From Thiodiazotropha sp040506775 (GTDB lineage Bacteria; Pseudomonadota; Gammaproteobacteria; Chromatiales; Chromatiaceae), in contig JBEVWC010000003.1 in NCBI GenBank assembly GCA_040506775.1, forward strand, positions 240,007 to 304,006: a DNA stretch of 64,000 bases, written 5' to 3'. A program made the translations under genes and the position numbers. Under the pieces are notes generated by a model. The model saw only the letters and a program-made list of their open reading frames with translations, did not search any database and was not told where the DNA came from. Positions 25,437-34,783 of this stretch are shown here, piece after piece. Within the stretch, counting starts at the first letter, position 1. The number at the start of each line of letters is the position of its first letter.

Positions 25437-27319
25437 AACGGCCACGCAAGGTGATTGTCATCGGCGGCGGTCTGGGTGGTCTGTGGGCGGCTCTGCGGGT
25501 GGCCGAGTCCGGCGCCCAGGTGGACATCTTCTCCCTGTTCGAGGTCAAACGCTCCCATTCCGTGTGCGCTCAGGGGGGCATCAACGCCTGCTTCGACACC
25601 AAGGGGGAACGGGACTCGATCTGGCAGCATATCGTGGACACCCTCAAGGGTGGCGCCTACCTGGCCAACCAGCCTCCGGTCAAATCCATGTGTGAGGAGG
25701 CGCCGGGGCTGATCCGCACCTTCGAGCGCATGGGCGTCACCTTCTCCCGTACTCCGGAAGGTCTGATGGACCTGCGCCTGTTCGGCGGGGTGAAGAACCG
25801 GCGCACCGTATTCGCCGGGGCCAGCACCGGGCAACAACTGCTCTACGGGGTGGACCAGGAGGTGCGCCGCCAGGAGGCCCTGGGACGGGTGCAAAAATAC
25901 GAATGGTGGGAGTTCCTCTCCCTGGTTCTGGATGCCCAGGGCGCCTGCAAGGGGATCGTCGCCATGAACCTGCGCACCCTGGAGGTGACCCGGTTCCGCG
26001 CCGATGCGGTGATCCTCGCCACCGGTGGCATGGGACAGGTTTACGGTCACCGCTCCACCAATTCGACCAATTCCACCGGGTCCGCCGCCTGCCGTGCCTA
26101 CCAGCAGGGGGCCTGGTTCGCCAACACCGAGTTCTTCCAGTTTCACCCCACCGCCATGCTCGGCGATGACAAGACCCGTCTGATGAGCGAGGCAGCCCGG
26201 GGTGAAGGGGGACGCATCTGGGTACCCAAGGATCCCCAGGACACACGTCGTCCCCGGGAGATCCCTGAATCGGAACGTTTCTACTTCCTCGAAGAGTGGT
26301 ATCCCAGTTATGGCAACACCGTGCCCCGGGACGTGGCCTCGCGGGCCATCTGGCGTGTGGTTCATGAGATGGGGCTCGGTGTAGGGGGCGACCACAAAGT
26401 CTACCTGGACCTGACTCATCTCAATCCGGGTTTCATCGAACAGCGGCTGCACGCGATACTCGACATCTACCGCAAGTTTCATGGTGACGACCCGGTGAAT
26501 GAACCCATGGTCATTTACCCATCGGCCCACTATGCCATGGGCGGTCTGTGGATGGATTTCGAAAAGGACAGTTCCGGCGGCATGACCCCGGGAAGTCCGC
26601 GCAACCATGCCACCAACATCCCCGGACTCTATGCCTGTGGGGAGTGCGACTACGGTTATCATGGCGCCAACCGACTGGGTGCCAACTCCCTGCTCTCGGC
26701 CTCCTACAGCGGCCGGGTCACCGGTGAATCGGTCGCCAGTTACCTGAAGGGACTGCAGGAAGACCGGGAATCGGTCCCCGAGCGCGCCTACGAGGATGAG
26801 ATCCAGCGACAGCAGGCGATCAATCAGTCCCTGCTGGACAGCAAGGGCCGGGAGAACCCCTACTCCCTGCACCGGGAACTCGGAGAGGTGATGTCCGACC
26901 GGGTCGGAGTGGTGCGGGACAACGAGAGCCTGGGCAAGGCGCTGGACGAGTTGCGGGAACTGGAGGCACGCACCCATCAGGTCGATCTGCAGGAGGCCAA
27001 CCGCTGGTCCAATCAGGGTCTTGCCTTTACCCGCCAGTTACAGGAGATGATCCGCCTCGGTCAGGTGATCGCTGCCAGCGCCCAGGCCCGGGACGAGTGC
27101 CGCGGCGCCCACTACAAGCCCGCCTTCGAACTGAAGATGCCCAAGGATGCCTATCCGGGGGATCCGGCCTATGAGGCCTACCGGGAGGCCTGGAAGGCAC
27201 AGAATGATCAGTGGCTGAAGACCACCATTGCCGAATACGCCGAACAGGGCACAAACATCAGCTACCAGCCGGTGGATCTGTCGGTGCTCTCCCCGGAACA
27301 GCCCCGGGACTATCGTTGA
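25433..27319 (+). CDS. sdhA: Succinate dehydrogenase / fumarate reductase flavoprotein subunit
   Basis: 628 residues, the catalytic FAD subunit interconverting succinate and fumarate. The FAD-binding Rossmann motif VIGGGLGGLWAALR is at the N-terminus. SVCAQGGINACFDTKGE carries the segment with the FAD-linked His equivalent region. FHPTAM and the active-site Arg region SYSGRVTGES are present, and GANRLGANSLLSASYSG closes the FAD domain. The substrate-domain sequence TGSAACRAYQQGAWF is typical of B-type enzymes. It overlaps sdhC by 4 bp; sdhB follows 8 bp later. Confidence 0.94.
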   Translation: MKRPRKVIVIGGGLGGLWAALRVAESGAQVDIFSLFEVKRSHSVCAQGGINACFDTKGERDSIWQHIVDTLKGGAYLANQPPVKSMCEEAPGLIRTFERMGVTFSRTPEGLMDLRLFGGVKNRRTVFAGASTGQQLLYGVDQEVRRQEALGRVQKYEWWEFLSLVLDAQGACKGIVAMNLRTLEVTRFRADAVILATGGMGQVYGHRSTNSTNSTGSAACRAYQQGAWFANTEFFQFHPTAMLGDDKTRLMSEAARGEGGRIWVPKDPQDTRRPREIPESERFYFLEEWYPSYGNTVPRDVASRAIWRVVHEMGLGVGGDHKVYLDLTHLNPGFIEQRLHAILDIYRKFHGDDPVNEPMVIYPSAHYAMGGLWMDFEKDSSGGMTPGSPRNHATNIPGLYACGECDYGYHGANRLGANSLLSASYSGRVTGESVASYLKGLQEDRESVPERAYEDEIQRQQAINQSLLDSKGRENPYSLHRELGEVMSDRVGVVRDNESLGKALDELRELEARTHQVDLQEANRWSNQGLAFTRQLQEMIRLGQVIAASAQARDECRGAHYKPAFELKMPKDAYPGDPAYEAYREAWKAQNDQWLKTTIAEYAEQGTNISYQPVDLSVLSPEQPRDYR

Positions 27320-27327
27320 GGGCAGCC

Positions 27328-28077
27328 ATGAAGAGTCTCGAATTCCATATCCGCCGCCAGGACAACCCCTACAGCCCACCCTACTGGCAGCGTTTCCGCA
27401 TTCCTTATCGCGCCGGTCATAATGTGGTCTCCGCGCTGATGGTGCTGCGTGAAAACCCGGTTACCCTGGACGGCGTCCGGGTCGATCCGGTGGCCTGGGA
27501 ATTCAACTGCATGGAGGAGGTCTGCGGCGCCTGCAGCATGATCATCAACGGACGACCCCGGCAGGCCTGTTCCGCCCTGGTCGACTCCCTGGAACAGCCG
27601 ATCCGCCTCGAACCCCTGAGCAAGTTCCCGGTGATCCGGGACCTGATGGTGGACCGCAGCCGGATGTTCAGCGATCTGAAGAAGGTCCGCGCCTGGATCG
27701 AGATCGACGGCGCCTGGGACATCCATGAGGGAGCCCCGCGCATCTCCCCGGAGGAGTGGAAGGACAACTACCTCTACAGCCGCTGCATGTCCTGCGGCTG
27801 CTGCATGGAAGCCTGTCCTCAGTACACCATGGCCCAGGACTTCGTCGGGCCGGCCACCCTGGCGGCGGTACGCCTGATGAACGCCCACCCCACCGGGCAG
27901 TATCACAAGACCCAGCGACTCCATGCGATCATGGCCGAAGGCGGACTCAGCGACTGCGGCAATGCGCAGAACTGTGTCCAGGTGTGTCCCAAGGAGATTC
28001 CCCTGACCACCGCAATCGGTGAACTCGGTCGTCAGGTGACGGTGCAGATGCTCAAGGATCTTTTGGGAAAATCCTGA
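27328..28077 (+). CDS. sdhB: Succinate dehydrogenase / fumarate reductase iron-sulfur subunit
   Basis: 249 residues, carrying electrons from FAD to the quinone site. The N-terminal [2Fe-2S] domain has CMEEVCGACSM plus a later Cys (RQAC). The C-terminal domain holds the [4Fe-4S] motif CMSCGCCMEACP and the [3Fe-4S] motif region CGNAQNCVQVCP. ATG 27328 is chosen as the family N-terminus KSLEFHIRRQD; the frame is open upstream inside sdhA. It ends the sdhCAB operon. Confidence 0.94.
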   Translation: MKSLEFHIRRQDNPYSPPYWQRFRIPYRAGHNVVSALMVLRENPVTLDGVRVDPVAWEFNCMEEVCGACSMIINGRPRQACSALVDSLEQPIRLEPLSKFPVIRDLMVDRSRMFSDLKKVRAWIEIDGAWDIHEGAPRISPEEWKDNYLYSRCMSCGCCMEACPQYTMAQDFVGPATLAAVRLMNAHPTGQYHKTQRLHAIMAEGGLSDCGNAQNCVQVCPKEIPLTTAIGELGRQVTVQMLKDLLGKS

Positions 28078-28313
28078 GCGTCCAACCAAAGCAACCTTTT
28101 CAATCAGGGTCAAACCCCCGTGCGGCGAGTTCCGACTGACCCGATTCAACCCGGCAGATATCCACCCGCCGTAGTCAGCCGTTTCGGAGTTGATCCGCTC
28201 AACTGCGCGGCGTGTCTCAACGTTGTCGCGATCCCCAGCGCTATACTCGATGGCCTTTCAGGGGCCGAGCGTGAAGTTTGGATATCGGCACCGTTCTATA
28301 CCAGAGGTCACGC

Positions 28314-29855
28314 ATGTTTACCGGTAGGGATACCGCCACTCGCACACTGATTTCGATCGCATTGCTGCTGGTCACGGTAGCGGGCTTTGCACGCTTTTAC
28401 GACATGCAACGGATGATCGTCTGGCATGACGAAGTGTTCTCGGTGATTCGAGTGCTGGGTTTTGATCACGCGGCTGTCAGACACTCGTTGTTCGCGGGTG
28501 GCGAGGATCTGAATGCGGCACAGGTGCTGCGCTATCAGTCACCTGATCCGGCACTGGGCTGGTCGGATACCTGGCAAGCATTGAGGGGGCATCCGGAACA
28601 CCCCCCGCTGTTCTTCCTCCTCGCGCGACTGTCGGTCGAACCGGGTGAGCAGACAGTACTTGGGATTCGCGCGACGTCTGCGTTGCTGAGCCTGTTGCTG
28701 TTTCCCGCCCTTGCCTGGTGGGCCCGGGAACTGTTCGGACGCGGCCCGGCGCCCTGGTTGGCGCTCGTACTGCTGGCGCTATCGCCCGTGCACCTGTTGT
28801 TTGCCCAGGAGGCGCGCCAGTACGCCCTATGGAGTGTACTCATCGCCGCCTCCAGTGCGGCTTTGTTGCGAGCACTACGCAGTGACTCGGCCTGCAACTG
28901 GTCACTTTATGCGCTGCTACTGTCGCTTGCGCTGTACACGCATCTGCTGAGTGGTCTGCTAATCGCGGTACACCTGATTTACGTCGGCTGGCGTGGATTA
29001 AGTGACAAGGATCTGCAACGCAGCACACTCAGACACCTGGGGTATGCGATTACTGCGGCACTGGTTGCGTTTCTGCCCTGGATGCTGCTGATCGTAGACG
29101 GTTATGCCGCATTGCAGCAGTTCACGCAATGGATGTCGCAGACAGTGAGCACGGAGCGGCTGACTTGGATCTGGTTGAAGCACCTGTCCCGACCTTTCAT
29201 CGACCTTCCGGGATACGCCTGGTCAGTACTGCTGCTGATACCCGTGCTCTTCGCCATCGTACTCCGTGCGCATAGAGAACCATCAGAGAAGCTGCTATGG
29301 ACGATGCTGCTGATCTGGGTGCTCAGTCTGCTGTTGCCGGACCTGCTCTTAGGTGGACGCAGATCCCTGGAGTCCCGATACCTGTTGCCCGCATTTCTCG
29401 CAATTGAGATGTTGCTGGTCGGCGCCATTCACAGTTTCTGGCAAGCGGGTGTGGGTTCGCGTCGCATTGCGATTGCTTTGCTTGCGCTGCTGAGCACTGC
29501 GGGATTGCTGTCCCAATGGCAGATTCTGCATGCCGATACCTGGTGGACGAAATCCTTAAGTGCTGGTAATGCAGAGCTGGCGCGTATTATCAATCACACT
29601 GATCAACCGTTGGTGCTGGTCGACGCGGGAGCCTCGAATCTGGGCGAGATTAATTCGCTGAGCTATCGATTGGACGCCAAGGTCCGGCTGCGTATTCAAA
29701 CCGACTACTCTGACTATGTCCCGCCCGCTGACGCAACGATTCTGTTTGCGCTCAGCCCAGGAACGGCGTTACGCCGCCGACTTGACCCGGACTTCCGCTT
29801 TGAGCAAATTCCAGGAAGCTGGCAATGGTATCGTATTGTGCGCAGAGGCGGCTGA
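28314..29855 (+). CDS. GT39/ArnT-like membrane glycosyltransferase
   Basis: 513 residues, an inner-membrane GT-C fold protein with about 11-12 hydrophobic helices. The first extracytoplasmic loop carries the acidic motif WHDEV, and HPEHPPLFFLLARL matches the loop of PMT/ArnT-type enzymes that use polyprenyl-phosphate sugar donors. FAQEARQYALW is also typical. The acceptor (protein, lipid A or glycan) is unknown. ATG 28314 has AGAGG 7 bp upstream. It is convergent with the 739-residue gene, 36 bp away. Confidence 0.82.
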   Translation: MFTGRDTATRTLISIALLLVTVAGFARFYDMQRMIVWHDEVFSVIRVLGFDHAAVRHSLFAGGEDLNAAQVLRYQSPDPALGWSDTWQALRGHPEHPPLFFLLARLSVEPGEQTVLGIRATSALLSLLLFPALAWWARELFGRGPAPWLALVLLALSPVHLLFAQEARQYALWSVLIAASSAALLRALRSDSACNWSLYALLLSLALYTHLLSGLLIAVHLIYVGWRGLSDKDLQRSTLRHLGYAITAALVAFLPWMLLIVDGYAALQQFTQWMSQTVSTERLTWIWLKHLSRPFIDLPGYAWSVLLLIPVLFAIVLRAHREPSEKLLWTMLLIWVLSLLLPDLLLGGRRSLESRYLLPAFLAIEMLLVGAIHSFWQAGVGSRRIAIALLALLSTAGLLSQWQILHADTWWTKSLSAGNAELARIINHTDQPLVLVDAGASNLGEINSLSYRLDAKVRLRIQTDYSDYVPPADATILFALSPGTALRRRLDPDFRFEQIPGSWQWYRIVRRGG

Positions 29856-29891
29856 CTCGGATCAGACGTCCCGTGGTGATACTGAGTTTGC

Positions 29892-32111
29892 TCAAGCGGC
29901 CAGTCTCAGCGCATCAAAAATAACCTGGCGTTCATTGATCCGTTCTTCGATTCTATTTATCACATCCTGTGGCGCACCTGATTTGATCATTGCCTTCAGT
30001 TCCTGTGCATCCCTGGCATAGTTCTGTAAGTCGGTTAGAACCGAGAGACTCTGTTCATCGAGGGGGTGCTTGAGTAATTCTCCCGCAGTGGCGATGCCTT
30101 CACTATAACGCCCTGCTTTGATCGCCGTTACCGTGTGATCGATCTGCTGTAGGGTTTGTGAAGCACCAAGCAACTGCCGCTGAAGCTGCGGACTGACGGA
30201 ATGCTCATTGACGCTTTTCAACAATAACTCAGCCGCATCGGCATAGTTATGGCCCTGAATCAGTTGCTTGGCCTCGTGCATTGTTTGGTATACGCCCGCG
30301 ACCTGTTCGATCTTAACCTGTTGTTGCCCGCTGAGACCGACCATACCCCCATACTGTCCGGTCAGGAGCGCGGCGGCGGTATCATAACGCCCACCGGAAA
30401 CCGCATCGCGTAGCTGTTGCACCACCTGTGCGTTTTTACCGATGGTCCGCAGAAGCTGATCACTCTGAGTATCGGTAAAGTCCTGCAGCAACGAGGTACC
30501 CAAGCCGATTGTACCCAGGTAGTCCCCCTGTTTTGCGGACCGGTATACCTGATCCACCTTTTGCACTGTCTCTACCAGCTTGGTGTCGACACCGAAGGAA
30601 TTGGCCGCAAGACCCATTGCAGCGGAAAAATCTTTCTGTGCTATGGCCTTGTATGCCATCGCTGCGGTACGGGTCGTCTCTGCAAACTGAGTGACCCGAT
30701 TGACAAAACCGCTGGAGGCGCCAAACGCCTTACCCAGTTTTCCTACACCACCCGCGATACTCGCCACACCACCGAGCACCGCACCCCAGCTCTTGTTTTT
30801 AACGCCTTGATAGACGTTGTAGGCCGACATTGCCAAATTGATGGCCTTGGCGTAAATACCGACCCCGGGAATGAACTGGGCAACGGTTAAAACGCCCTGA
30901 AAGAATTTGCTTTGAACCAGCTTCTGGAAACCCGTCTTGATATGCTCAGCAGCGCTTTTCACGGCTTTCTTGACGTGATCGACTGCGCTCGAAACAGCCT
31001 TTTTCGTATGGTCGACAGCACTCGAAATGGCATTCTTTGTATGATCCACAACGCTCTTCACCGCCTTCTTGGTATGATCCACAGCGCTCTTAACGGCTTT
31101 GGATACTTTCTTTACTGTTTTCTTTATAAAGCCTGTTATACCAAACTCGACTTCTACAGTTTTACCATCGATTTCTACCGTACCAGTATCATCTTCCGCT
31201 TGAAGCATCTGAAGTGTTTGAGCTGAAACCTCCTCCCCGTGCATGAAACGTGAAAAGATATCGCCTTCGTCACCTTTTGCATCCTGTATATTGACCCGTG
31301 CGTCGAGGGCATGGCCAATCTCTTCGGTTAATATCTTTTCCGCCTTGGCCTTGTCGTTAGTCAAAAGATCGCGACTGAGATAAACCGTATCCTCAGCCTG
31401 ACTGTAGGCGCCCAAACCCACACCCCCGTTTTGCGTACCCGAGGAATCATTGAGTTGGTTACCGTCCACCAGTTTGATCTCGGGCATCCAACTGAAATCG
31501 CCTTTGAGGGTTTGCTGACGGATGGTTTCGGCCTTGGCCTGATCATATTCCGCACCAAAGGTTTTACTCATCAGTTCATGGAAGGCGGTCTGATCCTGGG
31601 CGGTTTCACTGAAACGTCTTTGAAACTGTCGGTTGATATCGGCCAGATCATGTTGATCTTGTCCATTCCCCGATGACCTCGATGCCGCAGCATCAGAATT
31701 TTTCTGTAGTGAGGATTGTCGATTGCTGGATACACCGGGTAACTTCGGCTTTGCCGATTTGGCATGGCTCGAGTTTTCCTGTCTGACATGAAGTGCCGAA
31801 TGGTTGACGAGCCGATTGAGACTTTGCCGGGAGACTGACGCTGGATCACTGCCACCACCCGATTCGATGGATCCTTGTTGATCCAGCCCATTCATCAGGT
31901 CACGCCTTTCCCGGGCATTTGAAAGATCCCACAGCAGCTTGTTGACCCGACCGGGCGCTGCCATGGACATAAGCTGTATGTCACTGAAACCATCAGTATC
32001 CGATGGGTTTGCATCGTTGATCTTCGCCTGATTGGAATTCAGTGTGTGTCCACTTGCGATACGCATCATGTCTACGGCCTCCATGCGATGGGTGAGCTTG
32101 GGTATTCTCAC
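29892..32111 (-). CDS. 739-residue protein with metallopeptidase-like motif and 11-residue repeats
   Basis: Not a family I can name. Residues 1-175 are low-complexity, Ser/Gln/Asn-rich. Residues about 180-320 resemble a module of very large secreted bacterial proteins: LTEEIGHALDARVN, then GDEGDIFSRFMHGE, then an EDDTGTVEIDGKTVEVE beta-strand. The E-x-x-x-H may be a zincin-type metal site (inference). Residues about 340-395 hold five 11-residue repeats (SAVDHTKKAVK type), an amphipathic 11/3 helix. A hydrophobic Gly/Ala-rich stretch at about 405-470 could insert in membranes. The rest is helical with TPR-like pairs (GRYDTAAALLTGQYG, HNYADAAELLLKS). No N-terminal signal peptide is visible. Confidence 0.7.
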   Translation of the reverse strand: MRIPKLTHRMEAVDMMRIASGHTLNSNQAKINDANPSDTDGFSDIQLMSMAAPGRVNKLLWDLSNARERRDLMNGLDQQGSIESGGGSDPASVSRQSLNRLVNHSALHVRQENSSHAKSAKPKLPGVSSNRQSSLQKNSDAAASRSSGNGQDQHDLADINRQFQRRFSETAQDQTAFHELMSKTFGAEYDQAKAETIRQQTLKGDFSWMPEIKLVDGNQLNDSSGTQNGGVGLGAYSQAEDTVYLSRDLLTNDKAKAEKILTEEIGHALDARVNIQDAKGDEGDIFSRFMHGEEVSAQTLQMLQAEDDTGTVEIDGKTVEVEFGITGFIKKTVKKVSKAVKSAVDHTKKAVKSVVDHTKNAISSAVDHTKKAVSSAVDHVKKAVKSAAEHIKTGFQKLVQSKFFQGVLTVAQFIPGVGIYAKAINLAMSAYNVYQGVKNKSWGAVLGGVASIAGGVGKLGKAFGASSGFVNRVTQFAETTRTAAMAYKAIAQKDFSAAMGLAANSFGVDTKLVETVQKVDQVYRSAKQGDYLGTIGLGTSLLQDFTDTQSDQLLRTIGKNAQVVQQLRDAVSGGRYDTAAALLTGQYGGMVGLSGQQQVKIEQVAGVYQTMHEAKQLIQGHNYADAAELLLKSVNEHSVSPQLQRQLLGASQTLQQIDHTVTAIKAGRYSEGIATAGELLKHPLDEQSLSVLTDLQNYARDAQELKAMIKSGAPQDVINRIEERINERQVIFDALRLAA

Positions 32112-32140
32112 TGATTCGCAACAATCCCAGTAGATGGGAA

Positions 32141-32158
32141 TTACCCGGATTCGGGTAA
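32141..32158. promoter_or_regulatory. Hairpin or operator upstream of the 739-residue gene
   Basis: TTACCCG-GATT-CGGGTAA is a perfect 7-bp inverted repeat 30 bp upstream of the start codon on the minus strand. The position fits an operator or a 5'-UTR hairpin. Confidence 0.35.
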
Positions 32159-32246
32159 ACCCTAGCAGGCGAAAGAAACTCGAAACAGTCGGGATAAATC
32201 AGCCCGCAGGCACTCTGGCACCACTCACGCGGTGGTTGGACTTTCA

Positions 32247-32275
32247 CGTGTTCCCACGCAGAGCATGGGAACACG
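32247..32275. repeat. REP-like palindrome (reverse orientation)
   Basis: CGTGTTCCCA and TGGGAACACG are perfect 10-bp arms around CGCAGAGCA. The core reads GCTCTGCGTGGGAAC on the other strand, the same family as 1377-1395 and 60794-60818. Confidence 0.65.
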
Positions 32276-32481
32276 ATAGGGACGAATGGACTTTTCTTTG
32301 GTGTAACTGCTCAATTTTATGAACTCAACGGATGAAGAAAGAACAGATCAAAGAACGAATGCTACGTGACTTTCGTGTTCTTCGTGTTCTTCGTGGTGAA
32401 AATGATACGCCATCACTCGTCCCAGCACTCTGCATGAAAGCACGGGAACCCACTTATGAATCTGGTCTATGCTTGAGGATT

Positions 32482-32922
32482 ATGGTTCTGACAGATTATC
32501 GATTTCTGCTGCCGATACTATGGCTGTTCATCAGCCCGGCATGGGCCCATACACCGCCGCCGGACGCCCGGGTCTTTTTCATCGGTATCCAGGATGGGGA
32601 CCGGGTAACAAGCCCCTTTCATGTCCGCTTCGGTATCGAGGGCTTCGGCATCACACCCGCTGGCACCCAGGGCAAAATTCGCCACAGTGCCGGTCATCAC
32701 CACCTGCTGATTGATTTGCACAGCCTGCCTGACCTGGATCAACCGATTCCAAGGGATGCGCAGCATCGCCACTTCGATGCCGGAGAAACCGAAACCTGGC
32801 TTGAGCTTCCCCCGGGTCCGCATAGCCTGCAGCTGCTGCTGGGCGACGAGACCCATGAACCCCAGAGTCCCGCCCTGTTCTCCGACAGGATCACGATCAT
32901 CGTCGAGCAGCCAGCGCCATGA
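32482..32922 (+). CDS. Exported DUF4399 protein
   Basis: 146 residues. A signal peptide (FLLPILWLFISPAWA) is followed by a single DUF4399 domain. The conserved His-rich pattern is present: HSAGHHHLLID, RHFDAGETETWLEL, PPGPHSLQLLLGDETHE. The clustered histidines suggest metal binding (inference). Function is unknown. ATG 32482 has GAGG 7 bp before it and gives the full signal peptide. Confidence 0.82.
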   Translation: MVLTDYRFLLPILWLFISPAWAHTPPPDARVFFIGIQDGDRVTSPFHVRFGIEGFGITPAGTQGKIRHSAGHHHLLIDLHSLPDLDQPIPRDAQHRHFDAGETETWLELPPGPHSLQLLLGDETHEPQSPALFSDRITIIVEQPAP

Positions 32923-33003
32923 ACATCCGTTGCGCATAGACTGAGAATCAACTGACCATCTGCCACAGCATTGCCTGGCGGGGCGTGACAGTCCGTCGAC
33001 GGG

Positions 33004-34146
33004 TCAGCCCAGGTGGGGTGTTTCCAGATAGGCGTCGGACTGCATCTCCTTGAGGCGGCTGGCGGTGCGTTTGAACTCGAAAGCGAGACGCTGCCCCAGG
33101 TACAGGGTGTCCGGAGGCGCGTCCGCGCTGATCACCACATTGACCTTGCGGTCGTAGAGCACATCGATCAGGTTGATGAAGCGGCGGCTTCGGTCATCCC
33201 AGGTGCCATCGAGCTGCGGGATGTCGGAAATGAACAGGGTGTGATGACAGCGGGCCAGTTCCAGATAGTCGTTCTGCCAGCGGGGTGGTCCGCACAGGGC
33301 GTTGAAGTCACACCAGATGACACCGTTGCAGCGCTTGACGAACCGCACCGCCCGCCCCGGCACCGGGAAACTGCCCAGTTCCTCGACCACGCCGCTCACA
33401 AGGCGGTCGAATTCCCGGCTCAGGGCGATCGTGGCCCCGTCTCCCAGGGGTGCGTGGTAGAGCTCCGTCGCGCCGAACAGCTGCAGCCGGTAATCCTGCT
33501 CACCGGAGAGTTCGATCACCCGGTTTCGGGCATTCAGCAGTTCGATCGCGGGCAGAAACTGTTCACGCTGCAGACCCTGCCAATAGAGTCTGTCAGGGGG
33601 CTGATTGGAGGTGGTCACCAGCACGATACCGACCTGATAAAGGGCTGTGAGCAACCCGCGCATCAGCATGGCATCGCCAATGTCGATGACATTGAACTCG
33701 TCCAGGCACAACACCCGCATGCGTCCGGCCATCTCCCGGGCAATCGCAATCATCGGATCACCCTGTCCCTCGTGGACTTTCAGGCGCCCGTGGATCTCGC
33801 GCATGAAGGCGTGAAAATGGTGCCGCTCGATACCCAGCTCAGGGTAGGCCTGGTGGAACAGATCCATCAGCCAGGTCTTGCCCCTGCCTACTCCGCCCCA
33901 AAGGTAGATCCCTTTGAGCAGATCCGGTTTGGGTTGCCAGAACCATTGGCGGGATTTTCTCGGCTGAGACAGATCCGCGGCCAACTGGGTGAACGCCTGA
34001 ATCACGCATTCCTGTTCCTGATCAGGATGGTATCCCCGGGTTTGCAGTTGCTGTTGGTATAGGGCCAGTAAAGACACGGCTGAACTTGTTGTTTCGGGTG
34101 GAAGGTTGTACGGATTGTCCTTTGCCGCTACGCAAATGACAACCAT
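33004..34146 (-). CDS. zapE: Cell division ATPase ZapE (AFG1-like)
   Basis: 380 residues, an AAA+-like ATPase that binds FtsZ at the division ring under stress and low oxygen in E. coli. Walker A is GGVGRGKT, Walker B is VLCLDEF, and the sensor region TTSNQPPDRLYWQGLQRE is intact. FHAFMREIHGRLKVHEGQ and the terminal RRFINLIDVLYDRKVNVVIS are family-typical. The first ~24 residues before LLALYQQQL are unlike relatives, so GTG at about 34077 is an alternative start. It stands alone between the DUF4399 gene and chpC. Confidence 0.92.
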   Translation of the reverse strand: MVVICVAAKDNPYNLPPETTSSAVSLLALYQQQLQTRGYHPDQEQECVIQAFTQLAADLSQPRKSRQWFWQPKPDLLKGIYLWGGVGRGKTWLMDLFHQAYPELGIERHHFHAFMREIHGRLKVHEGQGDPMIAIAREMAGRMRVLCLDEFNVIDIGDAMLMRGLLTALYQVGIVLVTTSNQPPDRLYWQGLQREQFLPAIELLNARNRVIELSGEQDYRLQLFGATELYHAPLGDGATIALSREFDRLVSGVVEELGSFPVPGRAVRFVKRCNGVIWCDFNALCGPPRWQNDYLELARCHHTLFISDIPQLDGTWDDRSRRFINLIDVLYDRKVNVVISADAPPDTLYLGQRLAFEFKRTASRLKEMQSDAYLETPHLG

Positions 34147-34303
34147 CCGGACTGCTGCTCACGGATTGGAGTGAAGATTTCGGTATGGGCCAACCTCGGA
34201 CTGCCGGGCGCACCAAGGCAACGTCATTCAAGCAAAAGGGATCGAATGCGGCAGGAACAGAACCCGGAATCCAGCCCGGAGAGAAAATCGCCGCAGTGCG
34301 CGT

Positions 34304-34783
34304 TCAGCCCGCCTGAACGATTTCCACCACCCGACGTTCGATCTCATCCAGATCGGGGATCAGTGCGGGACTCAGATCGAGTTCGACCCTTTGCAGGATC
34401 AGGGGTTGATGCGCTTCGTCTGCCGCGGGATCGACCGGTGCGACGTTTTCCGCGCTGACCCGCACCAGGCTGGGGATGGTATGAACTACCAGGCCAATGT
34501 GCGAGACACCCTCGAACCCGCCCAGGGCATTGAGGATCAGGATCCGCCCCCGATGGCCGGGGGTGACAATGGGTTCACCGAGCAGTCCCTCATAGGACAC
34601 CACGGGAATCATCAGGCCGCGCCATACCATGTATCCCAGAAACCACTCCGGTGTCTCAACCACTGAGGCTTCCGGCTGCTGGTAGTCCATGACCTCGGCG
34701 ACCGCCGCATTGGGCAACAGAATCTGACGCTCATGCAAATGAATGAGCACACTTCGAACTTCTTTGGTGATCGCTTCACTCAT
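34304..34783 (-). CDS. chpC: CheW-like protein ChpC of the Pil-Chp system
   Basis: 159 residues, one CheW domain (LLPNAAVAEVMDY, WFLGYMVWRGLMIPVVSYE). It probably acts as a second scaffold linking ChpA to receptors. It is translationally coupled to chpA (4-bp overlap) and is the last gene of the cluster. In Pseudomonas chpB lies between chpA and chpC; here it is absent. Confidence 0.88.
   Translation of the reverse strand: MSEAITKEVRSVLIHLHERQILLPNAAVAEVMDYQQPEASVVETPEWFLGYMVWRGLMIPVVSYEGLLGEPIVTPGHRGRILILNALGGFEGVSHIGLVVHTIPSLVRVSAENVAPVDPAADEAHQPLILQRVELDLSPALIPDLDEIERRVVEIVQAG

Larger units (their letters stand above)
32112..32481. other. Divergent spacer with REP palindrome and TTCGTG repeats
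   Basis: 370 bp between the 739-residue gene (minus) and the DUF4399 gene (plus). It contains a perfect hairpin at 32141-32158, a REP-like palindrome at 32247-32275, and a short direct repeat TTCGTGTTC/TTCGTGTTC/TTCGTGGTG at 32372-32398. In-frame codons upstream of 32482 are open but read through the repeat, so they are not counted as coding. Confidence 0.5.

Noticed and set aside
32332..32481. N-terminal extension of the DUF4399 protein
   Set aside because: The upstream codons cover a TTCGTG repeat, and the signal peptide begins only at 32482.
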